Of a DNA stretch of 52,322 bases, positions 1 through 8,267 are shown in pieces. The notes beneath the pieces are model-generated. The model was not told the origin of the DNA and ran no database searches. It was given only the letters and a program-made list of their open reading frames with translations. How positions within the stretch are numbered: the first letter of the stretch is position 1; every line of letters starts with the position of its first letter. Location of the stretch: contig MWCY01000021.1 of NCBI GenBank assembly GCA_002070275.1, positions 1 through 52,322 on the forward strand, given 5' to 3'. The DNA is from Candidatus Hydrogenedentes bacterium ADurb.Bin170. Lineage in GTDB: Bacteria; Hydrogenedentota; Hydrogenedentia; Hydrogenedentales; CAITNO01. The position numbers were made by a program, and so were the translations under genes.

Positions 1-60
1 TATCATTGAGGCAGCGCAATGGGCTTGTACTCTGAATAAATATAACTGATCCAAAACAGC

Positions 61-105
61 GCAAAAGAACAAAAGCACATAGATAATCAGGAGAGCGTGC
101 ATAAA
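61..105 (+). repeat. 45-bp direct repeat, copy 1
   Basis: A 45-bp segment beginning GCAAAAGAAC and ending GTGCATAAA recurs at 1222-1266 with two mismatches by hand alignment. In both places it lies just upstream of a short gene for a small membrane protein (39 bp before the ATG here, 30 bp there). It contains TAGATAAT, which could act as a -10 element, and GGAGAG. It may be a shared leader or promoter, or the boundary of a duplicated cassette; the sequence does not decide between these. Confidence 0.75.
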
Positions 106-143
106 ACAGCATTTAAGAACGCTCTAGGAGGAATACTCAGAAA

Positions 144-749
144 ATGACACAAAAGAGCTGGTACTATGCAAAAGAAGGCGAAGCTGTCGGACCGATTTCC
201 AGGGAGGAATTAATCGATCTTTTAAAAACCGGGGCGCTGACTCATGACACGCTAGTTTTCTCACCGCCAATGACAGACTGGCAGGAAGCCTCAACCATTC
301 AGAAGTTGATGCGCGCGGTGCTGCCGCCTGTTCCGCCTCTCCCGGCCCAAACATCGCGGACACTTACGGGCCCGCCCCCTCTTCGGGCTGTTCAGATCAA
401 TCCGGAGCCGCAAAAATCCGTCGGTTTTTCTCCAGCGCCGGAACAGCCCTGGACACAGGAGCCACCTTTTGCTTCGCTTCAGGAAAGCATCTCTGTCTTC
501 GTAAAAGTATTTCTGTTCTGCACTATTTTTTTCGGGCTGGGCATGGGACTGGTTTACGGGGATCTGGCTGCCGGAATGGTTGCCGGTGTCTTATTTGGTT
601 TAATCATGGCGTTTATTAGCACGGGCATGCAGGTAAAAGGGGCAATGGCTGTACGTTCAGGTAAAACCATGCCCGGAGAACAAACAAGAGGCGTGCATCA
701 GATACGCATTGTGCAGATAAACCTTGGAATACAGGACAGTTTCAACTAG
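144..749 (+). CDS. GYF_2-domain membrane protein
   Basis: A protein of 201 residues. Residues about 5-55 look like a GYF_2 (DUF4339) domain: WYYAKEGEAVGPIS, then a leucine-rich helix, then a conserved-looking W in DWQEA. This domain is common at the N-terminus of bacterial membrane proteins and is thought to bind proline-rich peptides. A proline-rich linker covers about 65-112, and two hydrophobic segments lie at about 118-155 (FVKVFLFCTIFFGLGMGL and AGMVAGVLFGLIMAFIS). The C-terminus is basic and polar. The start is well supported by AGGAGG at 126-131. It is the cargo of the first repeat/cydB-tail unit. Its cellular role is unknown. Confidence 0.8.
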   Translation: MTQKSWYYAKEGEAVGPISREELIDLLKTGALTHDTLVFSPPMTDWQEASTIQKLMRAVLPPVPPLPAQTSRTLTGPPPLRAVQINPEPQKSVGFSPAPEQPWTQEPPFASLQESISVFVKVFLFCTIFFGLGMGLVYGDLAAGMVAGVLFGLIMAFISTGMQVKGAMAVRSGKTMPGEQTRGVHQIRIVQINLGIQDSFN

Positions 750-1020
750 TGCCTGATTGCATTACAGGCTTTAGACAAATGCCGGGTTCAGAGCCAGAGC
801 CTGCCTCAAAAATATATCTTGGCCCGGACAGGTTTTACCACGAAATCCTTCGGGGAAAAAATTGAAATCCACCTTCCATGCATAACCCCGCATTTAACGC
901 AAGTTCATATTTCCAGTAAGCCGCTCATACCAACGACTATTGTAGACGCCGGTAAAAACGCCGCTAACGTGGAAACGATTGCTTCCTGTCTTAGACCATT
1001 TTGAAAGAGCCGATCCTCAC

Positions 1021-1063
1021 AAAAAAAACAGCGCCCGGCGCCAATACATATGATTCCGGGCAC
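1021..1063 (-). terminator. Rho-independent terminator displaced from cydB
   Basis: Read on the reverse strand, GTGCCCGG (1056-1063) can pair with CCGGGCGC (1031-1038) with one G-T pair. An A8 run at 1021-1028, read as U8 in the transcript, follows. It sits immediately after the decayed cydB tail and points the same way. The intact cydB at 1943 retains only a left arm, GCGCCCGG (1912-1919 reverse), with no right arm or T-tract. That left arm is the perfect complement of the right arm found here. Confidence 0.7.
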
Positions 1064-1067
1064 AACT

Positions 1068-1151
1068 TTCTTGTAAGGAACCGTGTTCAGTTTTCCGCGT
1101 AATACGAATCGGAGGTTTTTCCGTGGAAAACATGGCAGATCACCCCCGCAC
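1068..1151 (-). pseudogene. duplicated 3' fragment of cydB
   Basis: This segment matches 1924-2007, the cydB end plus its trailer, at 74 of 84 positions by hand alignment. In the cydB frame it still reads V-I-C-H-V-F-H-G-K-T-S-D-S-Y-Y-A-E-N-stop, against V-I-Y-R-V-F-R-G-K-A-S-D-S-Y-Y-S-E-N-stop in the intact gene. No upstream part of the gene is present, so it cannot encode a functional subunit. It is the relic of a duplication or insertion at the end of cydB. Confidence 0.85.
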
Positions 1152-1221
1152 TATGAGTGGCTCCTGCAGCAGAAGCGCAGTGGAAAATAAGGAGAGCTCA
1201 GCAGTCCAAAAAGTCCTTTAT

Positions 1222-1266
1222 GCAAAAGAATAAAAGCACATAGATAATCAGGAGAGTGTGCATAAA
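1222..1266 (+). repeat. 45-bp direct repeat, copy 2
   Basis: Second copy of the 61-105 repeat, with T for C at two positions. It lies between the decayed cydB tail and the PH-domain gene. Similarity stops just after GTGCATAAA on the right. To the left only a short TCCAAAA block is shared. Confidence 0.75.
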
Positions 1267-1295
1267 CTATAATTAGTAATTGCCGGCTGGCGCGG

Positions 1296-1760
1296 ATGTC
1301 TCCGCTGATTCTTGGTTTGACGCTCGCTCTTCTCACTTTGCCGGTGGCGTTTCTCGTCGCATCGTTCCTTGGTGCGGGGATGCTCACTGCGCCCGGCTTG
1401 CTCATGGTTGTCCTGTACGCCTGGGTCTGGCTGCGCTTACGGCCCAAGCAGTTCATCGTGCATCAGGACGGGCTTGACGTCCTCTGGCCTCTGAAGCGCG
1501 TCCAAATTCCCCGCGCCGACATTTCGAGCGTACGGCTGATCTCCCGGCAGGATCTGAAAAATGAGATCGTCCGGGGTGTGCGGATCGGTGCCGGAGGGCT
1601 CTGGGGCGGCTTCGGCTGGCTCTGGACCAGGCGCCGGGGTGTCATTCAAATGTATATCTCACGCACCGATAACTTCGTATGGATCGAGTGTGCCGGCGCG
1701 CGACCGTGGCTTATCACCCCGGAACAGCCCGAAGCCTTCGTTCGGGCGTTGTCACGGTAG
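1296..1760 (+). CDS. small membrane protein with bacterial PH-like domain
   Basis: A protein of 154 residues. Residues 1-48 form two hydrophobic segments separated by a short loop (LGLTLALLTLPVAFLVASF and LTAPGLLMVVLYAWVWL). From about 50 on there is a beta-rich domain resembling bacterial PH (bPH) domains: a V-H-Q-D-G-L-D-V strand, an I-P-R-A-D-I-S-S-V strand, and a C-terminal helix, PEQPEAFVRALSR. Such domains usually lie on the cytoplasmic face next to membrane helices. No good Shine-Dalgarno precedes the ATG. The gene is visibly richer in G+C than cydAB and the GYF gene, which fits recent acquisition. Function unknown. Confidence 0.65.
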   Translation: MSPLILGLTLALLTLPVAFLVASFLGAGMLTAPGLLMVVLYAWVWLRLRPKQFIVHQDGLDVLWPLKRVQIPRADISSVRLISRQDLKNEIVRGVRIGAGGLWGGFGWLWTRRRGVIQMYISRTDNFVWIECAGARPWLITPEQPEAFVRALSR

Positions 1761-1923
1761 CCCGGGCCGGGCATAAGCATACAAGTTACCGGCTCAATAG
1801 TCGGAGGTCCAGCCACGCCTCTCCGCGGATGTTGCCGCAACCAGAACACCACCAAAGCAAATGTAATGTGCCTTAGTTGTTTACTTCCCAGCCTTTATCG
1901 TCATGTCCTCACCGGGCGCATTT

Positions 1924-2007
1924 TTCTTTTAAGGAACCGTGTTCAGTTTTCCGAGTAATACGAATCGGAGGCTTTTCCGCGAAAAACACGGTAGATCACC
2001 ACCGTAT
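1924..2007 (-). repeat. cydB tail, intact copy of the 84-bp duplication
   Basis: This is the parent of the decayed segment at 1068-1151, covering the last codons of cydB and about 19 bp of trailer. Together with the 45-bp repeats it frames two units of the form repeat, small membrane-protein gene, cydB tail. Confidence 0.8.
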
Positions 2008-2953
2008 AGGCAAGAACCACAGGCATACCCACAAGCGCAATGATCAGCATCGCCTGCAGGGTGCGGGGCGTGGAGGAGGCGTTATAGGCTGTGAGGCTCC
2101 AGGCTGGATCCAGGCTGGATAATGCCATGTTAGGATACAGCCCGACAGCCACCGAAGCAATATAAGCAAGAATTACGAGAGCGCTCCCGATAAAAAACAG
2201 ACCGCTCTTCTGTCCTGATGCGCTGCGGATTGAAAGAACAAATCCACCCGCCATCACAAGAATAGCAAGCCAGTAAAAGAGTCCGCCGGAAAAGAGATGC
2301 TTCGCCTGCAGACCCAGCATGACCATCAGCAGAACAAAAACCACCGCCGAAGCAACAGCCATTTTTTTGCCGTGGCCGAGCATGCGCTGCTGCAGCGCAC
2401 CATCCGTTTTCATACTCATATAAGCGGCGCCGTGCATGGTAAAAAAAGCGATCCCCACAACACCGCCGATCAGCCCGGTCGGGTTCAACAGCCCGAAAAA
2501 GCCGCCCGTATAATCGCCCTCGGCAGAAATGGGCAGTCCGCGCATAATATTGGCAAAAGCAACACCCAGCAACAGCGCCACAATAAGACTGCTCGCACCG
2601 AAAACAATACCCCATATTTTCTTTGCCGCCGGCGAATGCACATGCGCACTGAATTCCATGGACACAGCCCGCAGGATCAGCGCATAAAGCACCAGCATGA
2701 GCGCCAGATAAAATCCGCTGAAAACAGCGGCGTAGACTTTCGGAAAAGCGGCGAAAAGAGCACCGCCTCCGGCAAGCAGCCACACTTCGTTGCCATCCCA
2801 CACAGGCGCAATGGCACTCATACAGGTACTGCGCTCTTTTTCGTCCCTGCTGAACAGGCTCAGAATACCGGCACCAAGATCAAAGCCGTCCAGCACGGCA
2901 TACCCGCCGAAAAGAACACCTATCAGAATATACCAGCTTGTATTGAGATCCAT
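1943..2953 (-). CDS. cydB: cytochrome bd ubiquinol oxidase subunit II
   Basis: A 336-residue integral membrane protein and the partner of CydA in the bd-type quinol oxidase. The enzyme reduces oxygen to water with high affinity and generates proton-motive force without pumping. It begins MDLNTSWYILIGVLFGGYAVLDGFD, with the G-Y-x-x-L-D-G-F-D-L-G-x-G signature of CydB. Several further hydrophobic segments and W-D-G-N-E-V-W-L follow. The ATG at 2953 is preceded by AAGGAGA and lies two bases after the cydA stop. A longer in-frame extension would overlap cydA and is rejected. Normal length for the family. The 3' end is duplicated at 1068-1151, and the gene seems to have lost its own terminator. 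Confidence 0.95.
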   Translation of the reverse strand: MDLNTSWYILIGVLFGGYAVLDGFDLGAGILSLFSRDEKERSTCMSAIAPVWDGNEVWLLAGGGALFAAFPKVYAAVFSGFYLALMLVLYALILRAVSMEFSAHVHSPAAKKIWGIVFGASSLIVALLLGVAFANIMRGLPISAEGDYTGGFFGLLNPTGLIGGVVGIAFFTMHGAAYMSMKTDGALQQRMLGHGKKMAVASAVVFVLLMVMLGLQAKHLFSGGLFYWLAILVMAGGFVLSIRSASGQKSGLFFIGSALVILAYIASVAVGLYPNMALSSLDPAWSLTAYNASSTPRTLQAMLIIALVGMPVVLAYTVVIYRVFRGKASDSYYSEN

Positions 2954-2955
2954 CG

Positions 2956-4287
2956 TCAGTCTCCTTCTTTCGCCGGGAACAGAGCGGCTTCTTTCTGTAC
3001 CATGCGCGCAAGAAACCAGAGATACGCAACAAGAAGCAGCGTATAGAGTGCGGTAAACATAATCAGTGAAAAGAGAATATGCGCTCCGGGAACAGTTCTG
3101 GAAATAGCGTCGGAGGTACGGAGCACGCCATAAACAATCCAGGGCTGCCGTCCCACCTCGGCGGCAATCCAGCCCAGCTGATTGGTGAAAACAGGCAGCG
3201 GCGCCGCCAGCACAAGACAATAAAGGAACCAGCGCTGTTCAAAGAGCTTCCGGCGCCAGAGCTGCAGCACGCCCCAGCCTGTCAGCGCAATAAAGAAAGT
3301 GCCCAGCCCCACCATAAGATGGAAAGCGGTGAAGGGCAGAAAGAGCTGAGGCAGATCTTCCGGCGGAAAATCGTTCCGCCCCGGCACATGCGTGTCGAGA
3401 CTTCCGCCAACGAGCAGACTCAGCAGCCCGGGCGCACGAACTTCCCCGATAATTTTATCGCCCACAGGAATGCCGAAGAGAAGAAGAGGCGCGCGGGTCT
3501 GTCCTTCCATGAGTCCTTCAAAACTTGCCAGCTTGGCAGGCTGGTGCTCCGCCACCTGCACGGCATGCCAGTGACCGAAAGGAAAGAGCTCCGCTGCCGC
3601 GGCAATGAAACCCACAATCAGCGCCAGTGTAACGGTAAGGCGTGCCTTCTCATTTTTACTGTTCTTAATGAGCAGCCAGGCGGAAACACCTGCCATAAAG
3701 AAAGCACCGGTAATTACAGCCGCCGTGAATGAATGAAAAAACCGGGGCAGCATGGACGGGCTGGTCACCGCTTCCCAGAAGGAAGTCAGCTCCGCTCTGC
3801 CGTTCTGCAGCACATAGCCCGACGGTGTCTGCTGCCAGGAATTGGCGACGAGGATCCAGAAAGCGGACAAGGTCGAACCGAGGGCAACCATGAAAGCGGA
3901 AAAGCATTGCGCTGCTGCGGATATCCGGCCTCTGCCGAAGAGGTACAAGCCGAGGAAAGCGGATTCGAGAAAGAAGGCCAATACAGCCTCCGCCGCCAGC
4001 GGTGCACCGAAAATATCACCGACAAATTTCGAATATTCCGCCCAGTTTGTGCCGAACTGAAACTCCATGGTGATCCCTGTGGCAACGCCCAGCGTAAACG
4101 TCAATGCCAGCAGGCGTGCAAAAAAAGCCGCAGCGCGGGCATAAACTTCTTTCCCTGTTTTCCAGGATCCTGTCTCAAGAATAACGAGCAGCCACGCCAG
4201 CCCGATTGTAATAGGCGGAAAAATGAAGTGAAAACAGATGGTGGCGGCAAATTGAAGACGCGCCAGCAGAATCGGATCTAATTCCAT
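2956..4287 (-). CDS. cydA: cytochrome bd ubiquinol oxidase subunit I
   Basis: A 443-residue haem-bearing subunit of the bd oxidase. Visible family landmarks are the N-terminal R-L-Q-F with His20 (the position equivalent to the haem b595 ligand), the Q-loop block QPAKLASFEGLM with the Lys and Glu associated with quinol binding, and GRQPW near the C-terminus. The Q-loop is of the short type, shorter than in E. coli. It is transcribed ahead of cydB, with AGGAAAAAA before the ATG. Its presence indicates microaerobic respiration or oxygen scavenging in the host. Confidence 0.95.
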   Translation of the reverse strand: MELDPILLARLQFAATICFHFIFPPITIGLAWLLVILETGSWKTGKEVYARAAAFFARLLALTFTLGVATGITMEFQFGTNWAEYSKFVGDIFGAPLAAEAVLAFFLESAFLGLYLFGRGRISAAAQCFSAFMVALGSTLSAFWILVANSWQQTPSGYVLQNGRAELTSFWEAVTSPSMLPRFFHSFTAAVITGAFFMAGVSAWLLIKNSKNEKARLTVTLALIVGFIAAAAELFPFGHWHAVQVAEHQPAKLASFEGLMEGQTRAPLLLFGIPVGDKIIGEVRAPGLLSLLVGGSLDTHVPGRNDFPPEDLPQLFLPFTAFHLMVGLGTFFIALTGWGVLQLWRRKLFEQRWFLYCLVLAAPLPVFTNQLGWIAAEVGRQPWIVYGVLRTSDAISRTVPGAHILFSLIMFTALYTLLLVAYLWFLARMVQKEAALFPAKEGD

Positions 4288-4452
4288 AGCATTTTTTCCT
4301 CGATTGGGTCAGGGAGACCTATAAGTTTTCCGCAGCCAGTATGCCCGCATCAGCCTCTTACACGCTCCAGTATTGAAAGACGCTTCCTTGCCCCTGACAG
4401 TACAGCAGACACGCATTCCTCAGACACAAAGGCTGGCTCTTACTTTGTACAT

Positions 4453-4481
4453 ACTTTACACTATTGCTCTTTTGCTTGCAA
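4453..4481 (-). promoter_or_regulatory. candidate cydA promoter
   Basis: On the reverse strand: TTGCAA (4476-4481), 17 bp, then TAAAGT (4453-4458). It lies about 165 bp upstream of the cydA start. Confidence 0.4.
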
Positions 4482-4483
4482 AA

Positions 4484-4496
4484 CGGAATAATTCCG
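4484..4496. promoter_or_regulatory. perfect 13-bp palindrome upstream of cydA
   Basis: CGGAAT-A-ATTCCG is a perfect inverted repeat two bases upstream of the -35 of the candidate cydA promoter. The position suits an activator or redox-regulator site. It does not match the FNR or ArcA consensus known to me, so the binding protein is unknown. Confidence 0.4.
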
Positions 4497-4568
4497 CTGC
4501 TGCAAGACCGATATGCTCCGGTCTGAATCCTTAGTCACCGCTGTTTACCTCTTACTAAAATTAATCTC

Positions 4569-4598
4569 TTGCGATATTTGTGAAAGTTATGCCATAAT
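4569..4598 (+). promoter_or_regulatory. candidate promoter for the hybrid kinase
   Basis: TTGCGA (4569-4574), 18 bp, CATAAT (4593-4598). It would leave a leader of about 230 nt before the ATG at 4836. Confidence 0.4.
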
Positions 4599-4835
4599 AA
4601 AGGCGCATTAAACGCTGTTTTCCCGGGGTTTGTTCATCAGCTGTCCGGCTTTTTTTTTGCGCTTGCGGAGGCTTTTTTTGTGTCTGCTGAAGTAGATGCC
4701 CCGTGGTTCGCCAAGTGTGTTATACTTCGGTAATATGGAGGTTTTCTGTTAGTTTTTTCTTTGCGCCCTTCTTTGACGCGGTCTTTTATTTTGAATTTTC
4801 ACCCCAGTAAACAGTGTTAACAGGAATCTGACGCT

Positions 4836-7076
4836 ATGCAGCAACCGTCCTGCGAGCAAATCGCTGAGTTCATCAACAGCAATCTGGATACCATTGTTCA
4901 GGATTGCAGTGCTCAGATTACCCCTGACCAGACGGGTAAATTAAGGGATTTAGTGGCGGACTGGGTCAGGAATCTGCTTAACTCTCTGCAGGGCAAATCC
5001 TATCGCGCCGGAGAATGGGCATCGCACTTTTCCTCAACAGCACGGGAGATGGGGCTGTCCAGTCCGGAAGCCTTCACGTTGCTGGACAAATTCCGCATTT
5101 CCCTTACCGGAGCATGTAAGCAGTTTCAGCCGCAGCACACGGAAACGGAAATCCGCATCTGCCTTTTCGAAGCATCGGAAATTTTTAAAAATCATCTGGT
5201 GGAATATTATCTTCATCAGGCAGACGAAGAAGCGGCAGCCGGACTCCGCAAGCAGAAAGCAGCGCTGGAGGCCTCGGCAAGCCCCATGGCTGTGCTGGAC
5301 GAACAGGGGCGCATCGAAATTGCCAACCGCGAAATGGGCCGTCTTTTAAAGACCGGCTCCGACGCACTGACAGGCACGGATTTTTACAGTTATTGCACCG
5401 AGGAGACAGCTGCACTCCTGCGTGCCTCCCAGCGAAAGAAGACCTCTTCCCAGCAGCCGTTAACCGTAGATGGCAGCCTGAAATTTACCCGCACTGAATT
5501 AAACAGCCGCTTTAATCTGCGCCCCGTTTTTGATACTGCCGGACACCGCAGTGGCACTGTTGTATGTCTGCTGCCGGAAAGCAGGCCTACAGAAAACGTG
5601 GAAGTGGGCATACAGTATCTGGAAGACCATATTTTAACGCTGCTCTCTTTGCCCGTCCAAGTAGTAGCCGCCGACCACACCATCCTTTACAATTCAGAAG
5701 AACTGCTTAAACTTTCTCTTCCCGGATATGACAGTTCGCAGCCAATCTGCTGCTACCTGAAGCAGCATCAGCGCGGTTCCGAAGACTACTGGTTCTGCAA
5801 GACCCTTTTTGAGCAGGGGCATTTTCACTGGGAAGAAATCCATTTTGAATGCGACGGAGAAACCCGCTGGTTTCACATGCTGAACTTTCCGCTCACGGAC
5901 GGCACGGGCAGTATCGTGCGCATGGTTACCTGTGTTTACGACACAACACGGCGCCGCCAGATTCAGAAGCAGATGGAAAGCCATCTGATTCAGCAGCAGC
6001 GCAGCTCACTCGTCTCCCAGATCGCTGTCACTGTAGCGCATCAGCTGCGCAACCCGCTCAGCGTCGTATTGGGCTTTGCGGAAATGCTTTCCAAGGGACT
6101 GCCCCCGGATCAGTACTCCGAAGCAGTGAACCGTATCCACCGCAACAGCCTCCGCTGCAAAGATATTGTGGAAAACCTTCTGGACTTCGGTAAAGGCACG
6201 CCGCTGGAACGACGCCCCGTCGATTTTGAAAATCTCATTCAGAAAACAGTGCGCATACGCCTGACCCCGGCGCAGGATCGCCTGATCGAGTGGCGTTTTT
6301 CCGGAAAACCGACGCCGGTGGAGTGCTTGCCCGAACAACTGGCGCAGGTAGTACACAGTCTGCTGCAGAACGCTTTGAAAGTGGCACATACCCGTATCCT
6401 TTTTTCTGTAGAAGTCAAAGGCTATTTTGTGCGGCTCCGCATCGTCGATGACGGGCCGGGCATCCCCATCAGCGACAGGGAACGTGTTTTTGAGCCTTTC
6501 TATACATCCCACCGGAAAGAAGGCGCGGTGGGACTCGGGCTCAGTCTCGCCCGCGCCCTTGCCAATGATTACGGCGGATCACTCACTATCTCAACACCCG
6601 GTGCTGAAGAGCCACAGGGCGCCTGTTTTATTTTTCAGCTGCCTTTGCTGTCGGAACCGAACCACCCGGAAGAAAAACAGGCACCTGAAACGAATATCAG
6701 CGGGAACGAGCATCAGATTCTAATCGTTGACGACAATGCCGACCTGCGCGATCTGCTGACTACGACGCTGTACAACCGAGGTTTCCAGGTAACCACTGTC
6801 ACCTCCGGTATGGCGGGACTAGAAAAACTGAAGCAGCAGCACTACGACGCAATCATTCTGGATTTTCTGCTTGAAGGATCGCTCACCGGCCGACAGATCT
6901 ATGAAGAAATTCAGGCAAGCCATCCTGAGTTTGCAGACAAAGTACTTTTCATCACAGGGGATATGCTGACCTATCAGACACGCCTCTACCTGGAAAGCAC
7001 ACATCGGCCCGTGCTGGAAAAACCATTCCTGATGACAGATTTTCTTTCTGCAATCGCCAAAATAATCCAAGACTGA
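4836..7076 (+). CDS. soluble hybrid sensor histidine kinase with receiver domain
   Basis: A 746-residue protein without a membrane segment. Residues 1-140 are helical and unassigned. Two PAS-like regions follow, at about 140-250 and 265-375 (ASPMAVLDEQGRIEIANRE opens the first). The dimerisation/phosphoacceptor block is AHQLRNPLS with His402. The ATPase domain shows an N-box with Asn512, DDGPGIP and GLGLSLA. The C-terminal receiver (about 626-746) has paired acidic residues in IVDDN, phosphoacceptor Asp676, Thr707 and Lys729, all in canonical order. It therefore probably autophosphorylates on His402 and passes the phosphate to its own receiver. No DNA-binding output domain or partner regulator is adjacent, so the signal and target are unknown. 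The 5' neighbour is the divergent cydAB operon, and a link to respiration is possible but unproven. Confidence 0.9.
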   Translation: MQQPSCEQIAEFINSNLDTIVQDCSAQITPDQTGKLRDLVADWVRNLLNSLQGKSYRAGEWASHFSSTAREMGLSSPEAFTLLDKFRISLTGACKQFQPQHTETEIRICLFEASEIFKNHLVEYYLHQADEEAAAGLRKQKAALEASASPMAVLDEQGRIEIANREMGRLLKTGSDALTGTDFYSYCTEETAALLRASQRKKTSSQQPLTVDGSLKFTRTELNSRFNLRPVFDTAGHRSGTVVCLLPESRPTENVEVGIQYLEDHILTLLSLPVQVVAADHTILYNSEELLKLSLPGYDSSQPICCYLKQHQRGSEDYWFCKTLFEQGHFHWEEIHFECDGETRWFHMLNFPLTDGTGSIVRMVTCVYDTTRRRQIQKQMESHLIQQQRSSLVSQIAVTVAHQLRNPLSVVLGFAEMLSKGLPPDQYSEAVNRIHRNSLRCKDIVENLLDFGKGTPLERRPVDFENLIQKTVRIRLTPAQDRLIEWRFSGKPTPVECLPEQLAQVVHSLLQNALKVAHTRILFSVEVKGYFVRLRIVDDGPGIPISDRERVFEPFYTSHRKEGAVGLGLSLARALANDYGGSLTISTPGAEEPQGACFIFQLPLLSEPNHPEEKQAPETNISGNEHQILIVDDNADLRDLLTTTLYNRGFQVTTVTSGMAGLEKLKQQHYDAIILDFLLEGSLTGRQIYEEIQASHPEFADKVLFITGDMLTYQTRLYLESTHRPVLEKPFLMTDFLSAIAKIIQD

Positions 7077-7127
7077 CCGTACCTCAGGAACGGGCTCATC
7101 ATAACCTGACAGAAGGAGGCTGCGCCT

Positions 7128-8255
7128 GTGTCTTCCCCCATGCGAATACTGTTTCTGGCTTTAACTTCTGCTGTGGCTTCTTTTTCCCTCCTTGCCGAAG
7201 AACAGCGAATCCCGGCGGAAAAAGTACTTGCCCTGACCCCTTCCGAAACGAACCCGCGTAATTCCGAAGGCGATTTTATCGCCCTTGCCGACGGCACACT
7301 TCTTTTTATTTACACCCGATTTTCAAGCGGGGCAGATGATTTCGATGCCGCCTGTCTGGCATCACGCCGCTCCGAAGACGGCGGCGCCACCTGGAGCACT
7401 GAGGATGAAATTGTTCTCGAAAACGAAGGGCAGCGCAATGTAATGTCTGTATCACTGCTTCGTCTTGAGAGCGGCGAAATTGCCCTGTTTTATCTCCGCA
7501 AGAACGGTGCGCAGGACTGTCGCCCCTGCATGCGCGTGTCCCGGGACGAAGGCAGAAGCTGGAGCGATGCCGTCGAATGCATCCCTGAGCCCGTCGGTTA
7601 TTATGTGGTGAACAACAGCCGGGTCATTCAGCTGCGTTCCGGACGGCTGGTCATACCTGCGGCAATCCATGCGCTTCATGGTGCACCGTTTAAAGAGCGA
7701 AGTACTGCCGTCTGCTTTCTTTCCGATGATGCAGGAAAAAACTGGTACCGCTCCGACAGTGAACTGACTGCGCCGGAACAGGCACGTGCCGGATTTCAGG
7801 AACCCGGCATCGTGGAGCTGCCCGACGGTACCCTGCTGATGCATTTGCGAAACGATCTGGGGGTCTTTTATGAATCCCGTTCGGGCGACGGCGGAACAAC
7901 CTGGTCCGATGCTGTACCTACAACGCTCAAAACACCTGTTTCCCCGGGCACCTGCGTGTTGATCCCCGGCTCAGAGCGGCTCCTTCTTCTCTGGAACGAT
8001 CACTCACAAATCGAAGAGGCGCTCGCCGGCAAGCGAACGCCTCTTACATTGGCTGTATCAGATGACGGTGGCAGACATTGGCACAGCACCCGCCTGATTG
8101 AAGACAATCCGGCAGGGTGGTACTGCTATACGGCCGCCCGGTTCACAAAAACCCACTTGCTGCTCGGATACTGCGCCGGAGACACACGATCCATGCCGGG
8201 GCTTTCCCTGACACAGATCACCCGTATCGCCCTGACTGATCTCGCCGCTCTCTAA
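7128..8255 (+). CDS. secreted sialidase-family (BNR repeat) protein
   Basis: A 375-residue protein with a hydrophobic leader (about 5-23, LFLALTSAVASFSLLAEE). It then shows at least five Asp-box motifs of the form S-x-D-x-G-x-x-W (SEDGGATW, SRDEGRSW, SDDAGKNW, SGDGGTTW, SDDGGRHW), the hallmark of six-bladed sialidase propellers. An early Arg in ETNPRNSEGDF may be one of the arginine triad. Many such proteins in glycan-degrading bacteria are annotated exo-alpha-sialidase although their substrate is untested. The GTG start is supported by AAGGAGG at 7113-7119. It ends 12 bp from the convergent DegT gene. Confidence 0.8.
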   Translation: MSSPMRILFLALTSAVASFSLLAEEQRIPAEKVLALTPSETNPRNSEGDFIALADGTLLFIYTRFSSGADDFDAACLASRRSEDGGATWSTEDEIVLENEGQRNVMSVSLLRLESGEIALFYLRKNGAQDCRPCMRVSRDEGRSWSDAVECIPEPVGYYVVNNSRVIQLRSGRLVIPAAIHALHGAPFKERSTAVCFLSDDAGKNWYRSDSELTAPEQARAGFQEPGIVELPDGTLLMHLRNDLGVFYESRSGDGGTTWSDAVPTTLKTPVSPGTCVLIPGSERLLLLWNDHSQIEEALAGKRTPLTLAVSDDGGRHWHSTRLIEDNPAGWYCYTAARFTKTHLLLGYCAGDTRSMPGLSLTQITRIALTDLAAL

Positions 8256-8267
8256 TCGGTTCCGGCG

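Larger units (their letters stand above)
750..1295. other. 546-bp intergenic stretch with decayed cydB tail, terminator and repeat
   Basis: There is no convincing gene here. A 61-codon TTG-start frame at 819-1004 has no ribosome-binding site and no recognisable features. The stretch holds, in order: about 270 bp without visible structure, a reverse-strand terminator (1021-1063), an 84-bp decayed copy of the cydB 3' end (1068-1151) and the second 45-bp repeat (1222-1266). Confidence 0.7.
4288..4835. other. 548-bp divergent intergenic region, cydA and sensor kinase
   Basis: It holds a candidate cydA promoter with an adjoining perfect palindrome (4453-4496) and a candidate promoter for the kinase (4569-4598). 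The roughly 230-bp kinase leader contains two T-tracts at about 4650-4680 with no convincing stem in front of them. No small ORF with a good start was found. Confidence 0.6.

Noticed and set aside
819-1004. A 61-codon open frame with a TTG start between the GYF gene and the cydB relic
   Set aside because: No ribosome-binding site, no recognisable features and unfavourable start; probably chance.
1943-3220. Longer cydB starting upstream of 2953
   Set aside because: It would overlap cydA and lacks a ribosome-binding site; the ATG at 2953 has AAGGAGA and the family N-terminus.
4640-4685. T-rich runs in the kinase leader as terminators or an attenuator
   Set aside because: No adequate stem precedes either T-run.
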